A stretch of 18,466 bases of DNA, from positions 1 to 18,466 of the forward strand of contig JAUIJG010000045.1 of assembly GCA_030431355.1 (NCBI GenBank), read 5' to 3'. Within the stretch, counting starts at the first letter, position 1; every line of letters starts with the position of its first letter. The DNA is from a bacterium. Lineage in GTDB: Bacteria; Cyanobacteriota; Vampirovibrionia; Obscuribacterales; Obscuribacteraceae. The translations under genes were made by a program, and so were the position numbers. Under the pieces are notes generated by a model. The model saw nothing but the letters and a program-made list of their open reading frames with translations. It was not told the origin of the DNA and made no database searches. Shown here piece by piece: positions 7,198-14,256 of this stretch.

Positions 7198-7233
7198 ATG
7201 AAGACCAACCTCCCTCAATGTCATCTTAACTAA
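7198..7233 (+). CDS. 11-codon ORF with strong ribosome-binding site (uncertain)
   Basis: ATG at 7198 with AAGGAG at 7185-7190 and seven bases of spacing, then MKTNLPQCHLN and TAA. The ribosome-binding site is among the best in the window, but the peptide is only 11 residues and overlaps by a few bases the end of the minus-strand gene at 7230. It could be a leader peptide, a tiny protein or the remains of a lost gene. I see no convincing promoter before it. Confidence 0.25.
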   Translation: MKTNLPQCHLN

Positions 7234-7466
7234 TGCACACTGCGTCCCTCTACCCGATAAAGTCCTCGCATAAAAGAACCAGCTAAAGACCCCTGCATCA
7301 AACAAAACGACAGGGGGAGAAAAACCAATCCGAACACCAAAAGCGATAGAAAAATAGCCCGAATCAAACCCTGCTTTCTATTCAGCAAGAAAATTACAAT
7401 CGCCACAACAGAAGGAATCGCACACCATGCGACAACAAGCAAAATCTCGAACTGCGCTTTAGTCAA
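7230..7466 (-). CDS. Small two-TM membrane protein, hypothetical
   Basis: A 78-residue protein with two hydrophobic helices, residues about 7-28 (EILLVVAWCAIPSVVAIVIFLL) and 36-58 (AIFLSLLVFGLVFLPLSFCLM), joined by a basic loop NRKQGLIR. The positive-inside rule would put that loop in the cytoplasm, and the arginine-containing tail GSFMRGLYRVEGRSVH after the second helix is outside by this model. The start is poorly defined: a TAG stands 15 bases upstream of the TTG at 7464-7466 and no ribosome-binding site is visible. The membrane pattern is the main evidence that it is real. Family and function unknown. Confidence 0.45.
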   Translation of the reverse strand: MTKAQFEILLVVAWCAIPSVVAIVIFLLNRKQGLIRAIFLSLLVFGLVFLPLSFCLMQGSLAGSFMRGLYRVEGRSVH

Positions 7467-7609
7467 AGCAATTCGCTATGAAAACAAACATCAAACTGAA
7501 ACAAGAAGATTCTCAAAATCCAGGGCTCTACTCCCATGCTAATCTAAAGTAAGGAAACCTCTATATTAATGCCCAATCAAGAGCCCCATTCACACTCGGT
7601 GAAAGACAG

Positions 7610-7777
7610 ATGAAAAAATTGAGCTTAATTCTTATCACCGTTTTTTCTGTATTCGGGCTTTTCTGCCACGATCAAGAAGAAACGCAAAAGCAATTGGAGC
7701 ACGAGCGTTACGTGAACGAAGTAATGTCCTTTCGCCTTTCCAATCCACTTCCTCACAGCTATAACGGAATAAGATGA
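7610..7777 (+). CDS. 55-aa exported peptide, coupled to the next gene
   Basis: ATG at 7610 with GGTGA seven bases upstream. The 55 residues begin MKKLSLILITVFSVFGLFCHD, a clear signal-peptide pattern (two Lys, hydrophobic core). The Cys at the end of the core (F-C) is a poor lipobox, so secretion rather than lipidation is the safer reading. The mature part is short and polar (QEETQKQLEHERYVNEVMSF ...). Its TGA overlaps the ATG of the following gene as ATGA at 7774-7777, the classic arrangement for translational coupling. No family recognised. It is shorter than usual ORF cut-offs and easily missed. Confidence 0.6.
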   Translation: MKKLSLILITVFSVFGLFCHDQEETQKQLEHERYVNEVMSFRLSNPLPHSYNGIR

Positions 7778-8262
7778 ATCGTCCCAATCCAAAGCATCTT
7801 TTTAAGTCAGTGCTTTCTAGCGCTCTCGCCGTAATCCTTTTACACTCTCTATCGTCGGCACTACCTGCACAATGCGAAGAAGTATCCCAGTACACACCCT
7901 GGGGAATAGACGAGTACCAGCTTTTCGGACTGACGAAAAAAGAATTGTCCCAGCAGTTCAAGGGCAAACTTTTCTTCTATAACGACTATAAAAGAGCTAC
8001 ATTCTCAGAGGCAGGAACTGGATTGGGCTACCAGGGAGCTGTATTCAAGCTGACTTTCAAAAGCGGCAAAGTCGATACCGTTCATGGTGTCTTCGAAGGT
8101 TGCAGAACTGACTATGCCAGACCTCTTTTCAAAAACAAAGAAGCAGCCGTCAGGTATGCTATTGAGGGGCTAGGCAAACAAAGTGGCGCGAAAGAGAAGA
8201 GAAGTCTAGATAGAGCAAGAACCGCTCTAGCGGAAATCGTGAAGCAAAGAAGAAAAAACTGA
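7774..8262 (+). CDS. Exported protein of unknown function
   Basis: A 162-residue protein with a signal peptide (residues about 1-32: NRPNPKHLFKSVLSSALAV, ILLHSLSSALPAQC). The mature part has 'WGIDEYQLFGLTKKELSQQF', 'ATFSEAGTGLGYQGAVFKLT', 'SGKVDTVHGVFEGC' and a charged C-terminal helix (AKEKRSLDRARTALAEIVKQ). The motif of a helix followed by strands that 'measure' a peptide is faintly like the BamE/SmpA fold, but this is too weak to name. Two mature cysteines (in PAQCEE and FEGCRT) could form a disulfide. It is translated together with the 55-aa exported peptide through an ATGA overlap, so the two probably act together in the envelope or outside the cell. No family assignment. Confidence 0.7.
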   Translation: MNRPNPKHLFKSVLSSALAVILLHSLSSALPAQCEEVSQYTPWGIDEYQLFGLTKKELSQQFKGKLFFYNDYKRATFSEAGTGLGYQGAVFKLTFKSGKVDTVHGVFEGCRTDYARPLFKNKEAAVRYAIEGLGKQSGAKEKRSLDRARTALAEIVKQRRKN

Positions 8263-8293
8263 AAAGGACCGAGATTCCAGTTCGCACAAGAAA

Positions 8294-9037
8294 CTATGGC
8301 TGCTCCAGTTTCTCACTATCGAATCCCCAAAAAGGCGGACCGTTCGGCATGGAGTGTTTGTTTAATGCATCTGGCGGCACCAGTGATATCACAAAATGCT
8401 TATCGAAGGCTGAATCAGCGGATAGTTGATAAACTCCGGACTCAGAAACCTGCAATTCCCCGAAATTAATAGCTGCCAATCGCATCATGCAGCAACAGCC
8501 ACTACTTTTAGACTTCTCAACCTGAATGCACTTTCCTGATTTGGACGTCAAAGTCACCGTAGGCAACTCCTCACTGTACTGTCTCAGTTTGCGCCAATCA
8601 TGAAAATTCTCTCCCCACCTCGGGTAGTACCATACCTTGTACTTCTTAGCGTTCAAATAAACAATGTGCTTTTTGGGCATCAGATACTTCTTCTGGCTTT
8701 CCGGCAAACACGAGTAATGAAGTCCCAGGGCAAAAGCAACAAGAACGACACCAATTGAAGACAAATACATGTTGCTCTTAAGTTTAAACAACCTTATGAC
8801 CCAGGGAAAGATTGCAACAACAGCAACACCAAACCAACCGGCGCAAACTGCTGAAAACAATCCGTACATCAAACCTTGACCCAACAGCACAAAGAATGTG
8901 GAGAAATCTGCCCTTCCAAGAAAAGTAGTTAAGCAAACAAAATACACTAGGGAAAACGGCACAAAAAAGGAGAGTAAAAACTTTCGGACGTTACAATCCG
9001 AGAGACAGTGCCTAATTCTCAAGTATGTTACTTTCAC
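8294..9037 (-). CDS. Multi-TM membrane protein with an extracytoplasmic beta domain, hypothetical
   Basis: A 247-residue protein starting at GTG (9035-9037) with GTGGA/GGAT about eight bases upstream. Hydrophobic segments lie at about residues 20-40, 47-80 (long enough for one or two helices) and 91-107. The C-terminal 135 residues are polar and strand-rich, with basic YLMPKKHIVYLNAKKYKVWYYPRW, a cysteine cluster SGCCCMMR near residue 180, and a final MPNGPPFWGFDSEKLEQP. The cysteine cluster is odd for an exported domain and might bind metal or form disulfides. No family recognised. It converges with the exported-protein gene ending at 8262. Confidence 0.65.
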   Translation of the reverse strand: MKVTYLRIRHCLSDCNVRKFLLSFFVPFSLVYFVCLTTFLGRADFSTFFVLLGQGLMYGLFSAVCAGWFGVAVVAIFPWVIRLFKLKSNMYLSSIGVVLVAFALGLHYSCLPESQKKYLMPKKHIVYLNAKKYKVWYYPRWGENFHDWRKLRQYSEELPTVTLTSKSGKCIQVEKSKSSGCCCMMRLAAINFGELQVSESGVYQLSADSAFDKHFVISLVPPDALNKHSMPNGPPFWGFDSEKLEQP

Positions 9038-9162
9038 AAAACATCCACTGAAAGCAGCTTACATGTATCGAGTATAGTGAAGAGCTGAAGCTCTCTCATA
9101 AAACAACAAACAGTTGATTAAGTGTTTGCCCTAAAAAAAACAATGGAGAAAAGCTAGTAGAG

Positions 9163-9188
9163 AAGGGATACCAACAGCTGTATCCCTT
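9163..9188 (-). terminator. Hairpin downstream of the acetyltransferase gene
   Basis: A perfect 9-bp stem, AAGGGATAC with GTATCCCTT, and an 8-base loop, 27 bases after the minus-strand stop at 9215. A T-rich tract does not follow immediately, so termination is probable but not certain. Confidence 0.5.
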
Positions 9189-9214
9189 AAAAGACACAGA
9201 AGTAACGCCAGTTG

Positions 9215-10012
9215 CTACCTATGCCAGGTCTGCGAATACCACTCGGTAGAGAAGCCCATCTTCTTGTACAAGCTCTCGTTATAACTATCCTTTTCGGTCT
9301 GGAGAAATACATGCTCCGCGCCGATCGACTTCAAGCGATTGACGACGTACAAAGTCAATTTAGAAGCAAGTCCCTTGCCCCTCATCTCCGGCACAGTACC
9401 AACACCATATATACCACCATAAACTTCCATGGCGCAGGTCGATAAAATCGAGGCGGGTTTGCCATCACTAAATAGAACGTAGTACTCGACCTGACGTCCG
9501 GGCATCTCCAAGCCGTAACCGGCTTTGAAAGTTTCGCCCCATTCTGGTGGCGCTACGCCATAGGGCTCGTTTGGATCAGTGCCACTGTAAGACCTGTTGA
9601 ACGTATCCACGAACACATCCAACTCTTCAGGACTATCTACCTTCTTAATGGAGATTGAATGATCCGGCTGCCTCTCCTCAATACTACCGGCATAAAACAT
9701 CCAGGCATCTTGATGGTCCAGAACATATCCATCAGCATCTAAATACTCAGAGAAGTTTGCGGGTTCAGTAAATGGAGAAGCAGAAATAGAAAGGTTTCGA
9801 TGATGGTCGGCAAAAATCCGGTTGATTCTATCGAGCACCCACCTGGCATTATCAGCGGTGCACCTTATTCTGCCGCAACCGTTGGAGTATTGATCTGAGG
9901 ATTTGTCGTGAAGGGCGACTATAAACTCCGGAAAGACTTGAACTTCGGTAAAGAACACCCCATCCAACATCAGGAAATCCAACTCTATAGCCCTGGACAG
10001 ATTCCGATCCAC
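9215..10012 (-). CDS. GNAT-family N-acetyltransferase
   Basis: A 265-residue protein. The C-terminal half holds the GNAT fold: strand 'EYYVLFSDGKPASILSTC', then motif A V204GTVPEMRGKGLASKL (the R-G-K-G-L-A acetyl-CoA pyrophosphate loop at 211-216), 'AEHVFLQTEKDSYNESLYKK' and MGF near 252. The N-terminal ~120 residues (VQVFPEFIVALHDKSSD, NGCGRIRC, ...) may be a degenerate second GNAT domain, as in two-domain acetyltransferases. The GTG start at 10010-10012 has GGAG eight bases upstream. The substrate cannot be told. It follows the hypothetical gene at 10085 by 72 bp on the same strand. Confidence 0.85.
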   Translation of the reverse strand: MDRNLSRAIELDFLMLDGVFFTEVQVFPEFIVALHDKSSDQYSNGCGRIRCTADNARWVLDRINRIFADHHRNLSISASPFTEPANFSEYLDADGYVLDHQDAWMFYAGSIEERQPDHSISIKKVDSPEELDVFVDTFNRSYSGTDPNEPYGVAPPEWGETFKAGYGLEMPGRQVEYYVLFSDGKPASILSTCAMEVYGGIYGVGTVPEMRGKGLASKLTLYVVNRLKSIGAEHVFLQTEKDSYNESLYKKMGFSTEWYSQTWHR

Positions 10013-10029
10013 AATCGATACTCCAAAAA

Positions 10030-10059
10030 CTAATACTCAAATCTAGATACGTGAGACAA
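10030..10059 (-). promoter_or_regulatory. Possible promoter of the acetyltransferase gene
   Basis: Minus-strand TTGTCT (10054-10059), 18 bp, TATTAG (10030-10035). It is a moderate match and would leave a very short leader before the GGAG site. Confidence 0.25.
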
Positions 10060-10084
10060 AATCTCTCTCCGAAGGCCAGGCTCT

Positions 10085-10501
10085 TTAATAGTAGCTTTTG
10101 CCCTTCACTGACTCACGTATAGTAAAGGTCTTCTGATACTCCGGCTCATAAAGATCTACGATTTTATACGAGCCGGATGTCACCCAACCGCCATCATTTC
10201 CAGGGTCCTTCTCTATGGTCTGGCTCTGGATACAGGCTTTGCCCCAGAATAACCACTTGCCATTGATGTTCTCGACCAGAAAGACTCTAACAGGATCAAG
10301 ATGAAAAACCCTTGCTCCGTCCTTGTTTTTAAAATGAAAGACTCTGTTAGCTATCGACTCAAAGTTTATCGGGTTCAGTATATGCTTTTCCAGATCCAGC
10401 ACATCTTTCGGGAACCCCTGTTCCACAGTCAATTGCAATGTATCATTGACTTCTATTCCACTTCCCACAAGAAACTCCACTTTGCCAGAAATACAATTCA
10501 A
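10085..10501 (-). CDS. Hypothetical soluble protein
   Basis: A 138-residue protein without signal peptide or membrane helix. It is rich in strands and turns: 'KVEFLVGSGIEVNDTLQLTV', 'ANRVFHFKNKDGARVFHLD', 'VRVFLVENINGKWLFWGKAC' and 'KTFTIRESVKGKSYY'. This looks like a small beta-barrel or beta-sandwich that I cannot assign. The frame opens at a TTG (10499-10501) with weak ribosome binding; a GTG at codon 8 is an alternative. The gene lies upstream of the GNAT gene on the same strand and may share its terminator at 9163-9188. Confidence 0.55.
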   Translation of the reverse strand: MNCISGKVEFLVGSGIEVNDTLQLTVEQGFPKDVLDLEKHILNPINFESIANRVFHFKNKDGARVFHLDPVRVFLVENINGKWLFWGKACIQSQTIEKDPGNDGGWVTSGSYKIVDLYEPEYQKTFTIRESVKGKSYY

Positions 10502-10905
10502 TAGGATACCACAAGAAGTACGATGATACCGATTGTAGTGCCAGAGCCTGACTATGGAAGGTACTGAGGTACTAAGGATGGGACTTTGTTGCCAACGCCA
10601 GCCAGCTTATCTAATTCAAAATCCCTTGCTATTGATATAAATCAAAGCTCCTGTGAGGATGCAATTCGTATGCCTAATAGAGAGCATGCGCAAAATTGAC
10701 CTCTGATCTAACTTCCCTTAGTTTGAACTGCATTTGTGACTGAGTTGTTACTGCCATGGGAATCTTACGAAACCCACATATCACCACAGCCAGTGCTGGC
10801 TTTCCGACAAGATTAATGGAATCACAGAAATTCAAGCAAGAGCAGGCGCAACTTTTGCAAAACGCCTGGGGTATTCACTCCACAGTATCCAATCGGAGAT
10901 ATCCC
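10502..10905. other. Noncoding 404-bp stretch between divergent genes
   Basis: It separates the minus-strand gene at 10501 from the plus-strand repeat-protein gene, whose start I place at 10906. A plus-strand reading opens at 10756 but its first 50 codons have no ribosome-binding site and no signal sequence, so I treat them as untranslated leader. A possible promoter is listed separately. I see no RNA gene or further ORF of note in it. Confidence 0.5.
10696..10724 (+). promoter_or_regulatory. Possible promoter of the 13-residue-repeat gene
   Basis: TTGACC (10696-10701), 17 bp, TAGTTT (10719-10724). The -35 box is good, the -10 box poor. It would give a leader of about 175 bases. Confidence 0.3.
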
Positions 10906-11529
10906 ATGAACAAACCCGTGATATTCACATTAGTGGTTTCTTTTATTTCTGTATCCCTACCAGCTTTCGCCGCTGACGCAGGAGCACCCGGCGTCGGACT
11001 GAGGCGAGGCGTCGGCGCTGGAGCCCCAGGGCTGGGCTTGAGACGTGGTGTCGGTGTAGGCGCTCCCGGGATCGGGCTGCGGCGAGGTGCCGGAGCAGGC
11101 GCGCCCGGACTGGGACTGAGACGTGGCGTTGGAGTAGGCGCTCCGGGTATCGGAGTTAGACCCGGGTTAGGAGCAGGTGCTCCCGGAGTAGGATTGAGAC
11201 GCGGTGTCGGTGTGGGTGCGCCCGGTGTTGGCGTCAGACCAGGAGTAGGCGCCGGGGCACCAGGACCGGGGCTGACTAGATATGGACCAGCCAGCGGAGC
11301 CAACCCGGCAAACGTAAACGCAGCCCGCCAGACCAACCTGGATTATCGTCAGCAATTTAACCAGAAGAGAAACGCGTTCAACGATGCCCAGATGCAAAAC
11401 AATCCGAACGCGCCTCAGAGTTATGTTAATCGAAACCAGAGACTGAGCGAGCGAATAGACGCAAATGCTCAACACCTGAACAATGTGGACAATCGAGTAG
11501 ACACTCGGTCCGGCTATATTCCCCAGTAA
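10906..11529 (+). CDS. Secreted Gly/Pro/Arg tandem-repeat protein
   Basis: A 207-residue protein from the ATG at 10906, preceded by GGAG at seven bases, which decides this start over the ORF opening at 10756. Residues 1-22 are a signal peptide ([22 protein letters not shown]). Residues 26 to about 116 are seven full 13-residue repeats of the form [13 protein letters not shown]/V plus an eighth degenerate one, where x is V, L, I or P. The C-terminal ~90 residues are Asn/Gln/Arg-rich and probably helical ([40 protein letters not shown]). The repeat region is highly basic and collagen/elastin-like in composition but not a Gly-x-y collagen. An extracellular or envelope structural role is inference. 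A strong terminator follows 45 bases after the stop. Confidence 0.8.
   Translation: MNKPVIFTLVVSFISVSLPAFAADAGAPGVGLRRGVGAGAPGLGLRRGVGVGAPGIGLRRGAGAGAPGLGLRRGVGVGAPGIGVRPGLGAGAPGVGLRRGVGVGAPGVGVRPGVGAGAPGPGLTRYGPASGANPANVNAARQTNLDYRQQFNQKRNAFNDAQMQNNPNAPQSYVNRNQRLSERIDANAQHLNNVDNRVDTRSGYIPQ
10981..11253 (+). repeat. Seven tandem 39-bp coding repeats
   Basis: Seven consecutive 39-bp units, each encoding GAPG-x-G-L/V-R-R/P-G-x-G-A/V, with a degenerate eighth to about 11283. The last residue alternates A, V, A, V, A, V, A, so the real period is partly 78 bp. Units differ by many silent changes, so this is not a fresh expansion. Confidence 0.85.
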
Positions 11530-11574
11530 AGGAAATGCAGTATAGAACTACTATATAAAGGTATGCACAAAATC

Positions 11575-11602
11575 AAAAGAGCACCCAAAGCGGTGCTCTT
11601 TT
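11575..11602 (+). terminator. Rho-independent terminator of the repeat-protein gene
   Basis: A perfect 11-bp stem, AAAAGAGCACC with GGTGCTCTTTT, around a 6-base loop (CAAAGC), ending in four T. The A-rich 5' arm makes it usable from both strands. Confidence 0.85.
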
Positions 11603-11791
11603 GTGCGTGTTGCTAGAAATAAATCCATGGGTTGCATCAGTCACTTTACTTCGACTGAGACCTCCACCTGGCCCAAGAATAGCTTGAGAGAGTGAGGATT
11701 CTGTGAATCTGTTAAAATTGACCCTTTCCACGCAGTGATGCCAACTTCGTGCGCTAAAGAGTCAATAATCCCAATATCAGGCTTCCCTCAA

Positions 11792-14032
11792 ATGAATTTC
11801 ATCTCTCAAGCAGCTTCAACCCAAATCGCCCTATCCCTTAGCCTTTGCCTGGGATTGAGCATCGGAACGATGCAGCCTCTCAACGCCCAGAACTACTCCG
11901 GTTCAAACTCCAGCTTTAGTATGGGTGGAAGCGCCCAGTCACAGCAAAAAGGTGCCCTTGGACTGGTGGTGAATTGGAATCCCCAGGGACAACTTACAGT
12001 CACCAACGTAGTACCGGCTGGACCTGCCGGCAAAGCCGGGATATCGGTGGGAGATAGACTTTTAGCAATCGACGGAGCCAATATCCAGGGACTGCCGGCA
12101 AATCAGGTATTCGCTCGTATCCAGGGAGCCGTCGGCACCACCTCCACGCTCTCTCTGTCCTCACCTACCCGTGGCAACTACCAAGCGAAGCTTACAAGAG
12201 TCACTGTTCAAGAACTTCAGAAATCATCTTCCTTCGACATAGGATGGCAACCGGCAGGCGCACCGGCCGCGAACAACAACAACAGCAATAACAATAACAA
12301 CAACAACACCAATAGCGGTGGCTACAGCAATTCTTCCGGTGGCTACAGCAACTCGACAGGTGGCTACAGCAATTCTTCCGGTAGCTACAGCAACTCGACA
12401 GGCGGCTACAACAATTCGGCAAACACAGCCGGCAGCTCAGGAAATGCCAGCAACCAGATTTCGGGCAACAGCTACAATTCCAACCCTTCGGGCGGAGTCT
12501 CTTGGAACACTTATGGAGGCGCCGACCAGGGATTCACGATCAAGTATCCCCAGGGCTGGACGGTGAACCAGGACAACAAATCCGGCAAAGTCGAAGTCAA
12601 AAGTCCCAACGGCAGCCAACTCTCCGTTCTGCCTTTCTTCATTCCATCAAACAAACTAAATGTTAGCCAGTCCCAGAGCCTGTTTACGGTCCTGCTCAAA
12701 AGATTCGCGCCGGGAGTAAACTGGAGCAACCCGATGATGATGGGCGGAGCCCTGCGCTCCATGTCCACGGACAACAATATAAATTCCATCGCCGGTCTCG
12801 CTCTCTCAGCAGGGAACAGCGGCACCGCCGGTCGCCTGATCATCTTCCAGGTACCTAATAACGCCAACAGCCAGAGCGATCTGAACTACCTTTCCCAGAT
12901 TCTGCAGACACTGAATATCACCGGAGGGACATTGCCTGCTTCTGCCGGCTCAGGCACCGGTCAGGACGGAGCCGACTATGCGGACGGTTCAGGACAATCA
13001 AATTACGCCCAGCTTCCCTATCAAAATGTTCAGTTCACTAAATATGTAGACCCCAATTTCGGATCATTCTCTCTGGATGTCCCGGCTGGCTGGAACGTAA
13101 CCGGCGGCATGAAGAAACCCATGGCCGTCGACTTGCGCCCCTGGATGAAAGCCGTTTCGCCGGACCAGAAGATCTCAGTCTTCATTGGGGATGGCTCAAT
13201 AGAACCCCGCTATCTTCCGGCAGGATGGCTCACCTGGATGGGCTGCCCTCCAGGATCCACTTACAAAGTTAGCAGCGGACTGGTCACCAAAGTCCTCTAC
13301 TACCAGACAGCCGATAAGTTCATTCAGCACTATGTCAAAACAAGATTGGCTAAAGCTTGCGACAGTATCGAGCTGGTCAATGTCGAACACCACCCGGATC
13401 TGGCCCGCTCCATCAACGGCACCCAGGGCGTGGTGGCCGGTGACTGCGCTTCTTTAAAATACAACTTCAGCATCAAAGGAAACGAAGGCGAGGCTTACTT
13501 TCTGGCAGCGACCAAGAAAGGCAAAACCATGTGGTGGGTCTCTCAAATTTGCGGTGTCCTCGCCGTCAGAGGTTATGAGGAGCAAGCTCTCAATGTCTTT
13601 CTCCGCATGTACCAATCATGGCAGTGGAACCCACAGTGGAATCAAGCCCAGGGCAGACAGAACGTACAGTTCACCCAGAACTGGATGGCATACGACAGCG
13701 CGGCAAGGGCAAGATCAGCGGCCGCTTTCAGAAGCCGAATGGCTGCCATGGATGCGCGACACGAAGCCTTCAGAAGCCGGATGCGCTCCATGGACGCGGC
13801 GCACTCTTCATATATGAATCGCGTGCGTTCTTCGGATAGAGCCCACAGCGACTTCATCAATTTCATCAGGGATGAAGACACCCTGGTCAATCCAAGCACG
13901 GGAACCCAGTATCAGGTTGAGTACGGTCCCAAATATCATTGGGTGAACTCCACCGGGGACACCGTTCTCGGAACAGATTCCGCCTGGAGTCCTGGTGTGG
14001 ACTGGACCGAACTGGTCACTCCTCCGCGCTAA
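11792..14032 (+). CDS. Exported PDZ protein with Asn/Ser/Gly linker and C-terminal 14-residue repeats
   Basis: A 746-residue protein from the ATG at 11792; the frame is open from 11735 and no start has a strong ribosome-binding site. A hydrophobic signal core (QIALSLSLCLGLSIG) ends at LNAQ. Residues about 54-138 are a PDZ domain (GALGLVVNW, VVPAGPAGKAGISVGDRLLA, IQGLPANQVF). Residues about 160-236 are an Asn/Ser/Gly/Tyr linker with GGYSNSS/T repeats. Two stretches, about 237-375 ('GFTIKYPQGW') and 417-630 ('GSFSLDVPAGWNV'), resemble PsbP/DcrB-like lipoprotein folds. Residues 644-696 are a 14-residue helical repeat. The end (DEDTLVNPSTGTQYQVEYGP, YHWVNSTGDTVLGTDSAW) is a small Tyr/Trp-rich module that I recall from other bacterial secreted proteins. 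It is probably a surface or periplasmic binding protein. No enzymatic motif seen. Confidence 0.8.
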   Translation: MNFISQAASTQIALSLSLCLGLSIGTMQPLNAQNYSGSNSSFSMGGSAQSQQKGALGLVVNWNPQGQLTVTNVVPAGPAGKAGISVGDRLLAIDGANIQGLPANQVFARIQGAVGTTSTLSLSSPTRGNYQAKLTRVTVQELQKSSSFDIGWQPAGAPAANNNNSNNNNNNNTNSGGYSNSSGGYSNSTGGYSNSSGSYSNSTGGYNNSANTAGSSGNASNQISGNSYNSNPSGGVSWNTYGGADQGFTIKYPQGWTVNQDNKSGKVEVKSPNGSQLSVLPFFIPSNKLNVSQSQSLFTVLLKRFAPGVNWSNPMMMGGALRSMSTDNNINSIAGLALSAGNSGTAGRLIIFQVPNNANSQSDLNYLSQILQTLNITGGTLPASAGSGTGQDGADYADGSGQSNYAQLPYQNVQFTKYVDPNFGSFSLDVPAGWNVTGGMKKPMAVDLRPWMKAVSPDQKISVFIGDGSIEPRYLPAGWLTWMGCPPGSTYKVSSGLVTKVLYYQTADKFIQHYVKTRLAKACDSIELVNVEHHPDLARSINGTQGVVAGDCASLKYNFSIKGNEGEAYFLAATKKGKTMWWVSQICGVLAVRGYEEQALNVFLRMYQSWQWNPQWNQAQGRQNVQFTQNWMAYDSAARARSAAAFRSRMAAMDARHEAFRSRMRSMDAAHSSYMNRVRSSDRAHSDFINFIRDEDTLVNPSTGTQYQVEYGPKYHWVNSTGDTVLGTDSAWSPGVDWTELVTPPR
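12317..12421 (+). repeat. Five tandem 21-bp repeats, duplicated as 42-bp pairs
   Basis: Units encode GGYSNSS, GGYSNST, GGYSNSS, GSYSNST and GGYNNSA. The 42-bp pair at 12317-12358 and the pair at 12359-12400 differ at a single base, so this is a recent duplication. An AAC/AAT-rich poly-Asn run (12271-12313) precedes it. Confidence 0.85.
13721..13879 (+). repeat. Diverged 42-bp (14-residue) coding repeat
   Basis: AAFRSRMAAMDARH, EAFRSRMRSMDAAH, SSYMNRVRSSDRAH and the partial SDFINFIRDED follow each other without a gap. An aromatic residue at position 3, Arg at 6 (in three units), Asp at 11 and His at 14 recur. A length of 14 residues equals two heptads, so an amphipathic helix is likely. Confidence 0.75.
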
Positions 14033-14084
14033 GACTTTGTGGAACGGCAAGCCCAGTCAATAATCATTTCGGCGGAGCTGTCGA

Positions 14085-14154
14085 GATAACATCCAACTTT
14101 TGAGATGTTATCGCTTAGTCGCTTGCATAACATCCAACTTTTGAGATGTTATCG
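14085..14154. repeat. Tandem pair of identical hairpins
   Basis: GATAACATC (14085-14093) pairs with GATGTTATC (14104-14112) around the loop CAACTTTTGA. A second copy has arms at 14127-14134 and 14145-14152 with the same loop. The 28 bases 14086-14113 and 14127-14154 are identical; the period is 41 bp, close to four helical turns. No T-tract follows, so these are not typical terminators. Confidence 0.8.
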
Positions 14155-14234
14155 ATTCTATGCCAACTTCCAAACTAATTGAGGCGATGAAAATCTTGCG
14201 GCGATGAACTTCATCCATTTTAGGAAACGAATAC

Positions 14235-14256
14235 AGCAGCCCTGGAAAGGGCTGCT
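14235..14256 (+). other. Perfect 9-bp hairpin with GGAA tetraloop
   Basis: AGCAGCCCT pairs with AGGGCTGCT around GGAA, a GNRA tetraloop on the plus strand. It is followed by ACCCCC, not T, so it is probably a stabilising or processing structure in the 3' UTR of the PDZ gene. Confidence 0.6.

Noticed and set aside
7478..7552. 24-codon plus-strand ORF (MKTNIKLKQE...)
   Set aside because: No ribosome-binding site, no signal or domain; its length is expected by chance.
10756..10905. N-terminal extension of the repeat-protein gene
   Set aside because: It would bury the signal peptide at residue 51 and has no ribosome-binding site, whereas the ATG at 10906 has GGAG at the right distance.
10875..11336. 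Proline-rich 153-residue minus-strand frame (APTPTP repeats)
   Set aside because: It is the reverse complement of the 39-bp repeats; the plus strand has a signal peptide, ribosome-binding site and terminator, the minus frame has none.
12201..12422. Cysteine-rich minus-strand frame (CCSHLSSCC pattern)
   Set aside because: It is an artefact of AAC/AGC/GGC-rich codons of the Asn/Ser/Gly linker read on the other strand.
14086..14154. CRISPR-like repeat pair
   Set aside because: There are only two copies, the spacer is 13 bases, each copy is a full palindromic hairpin, and no cas gene is near.
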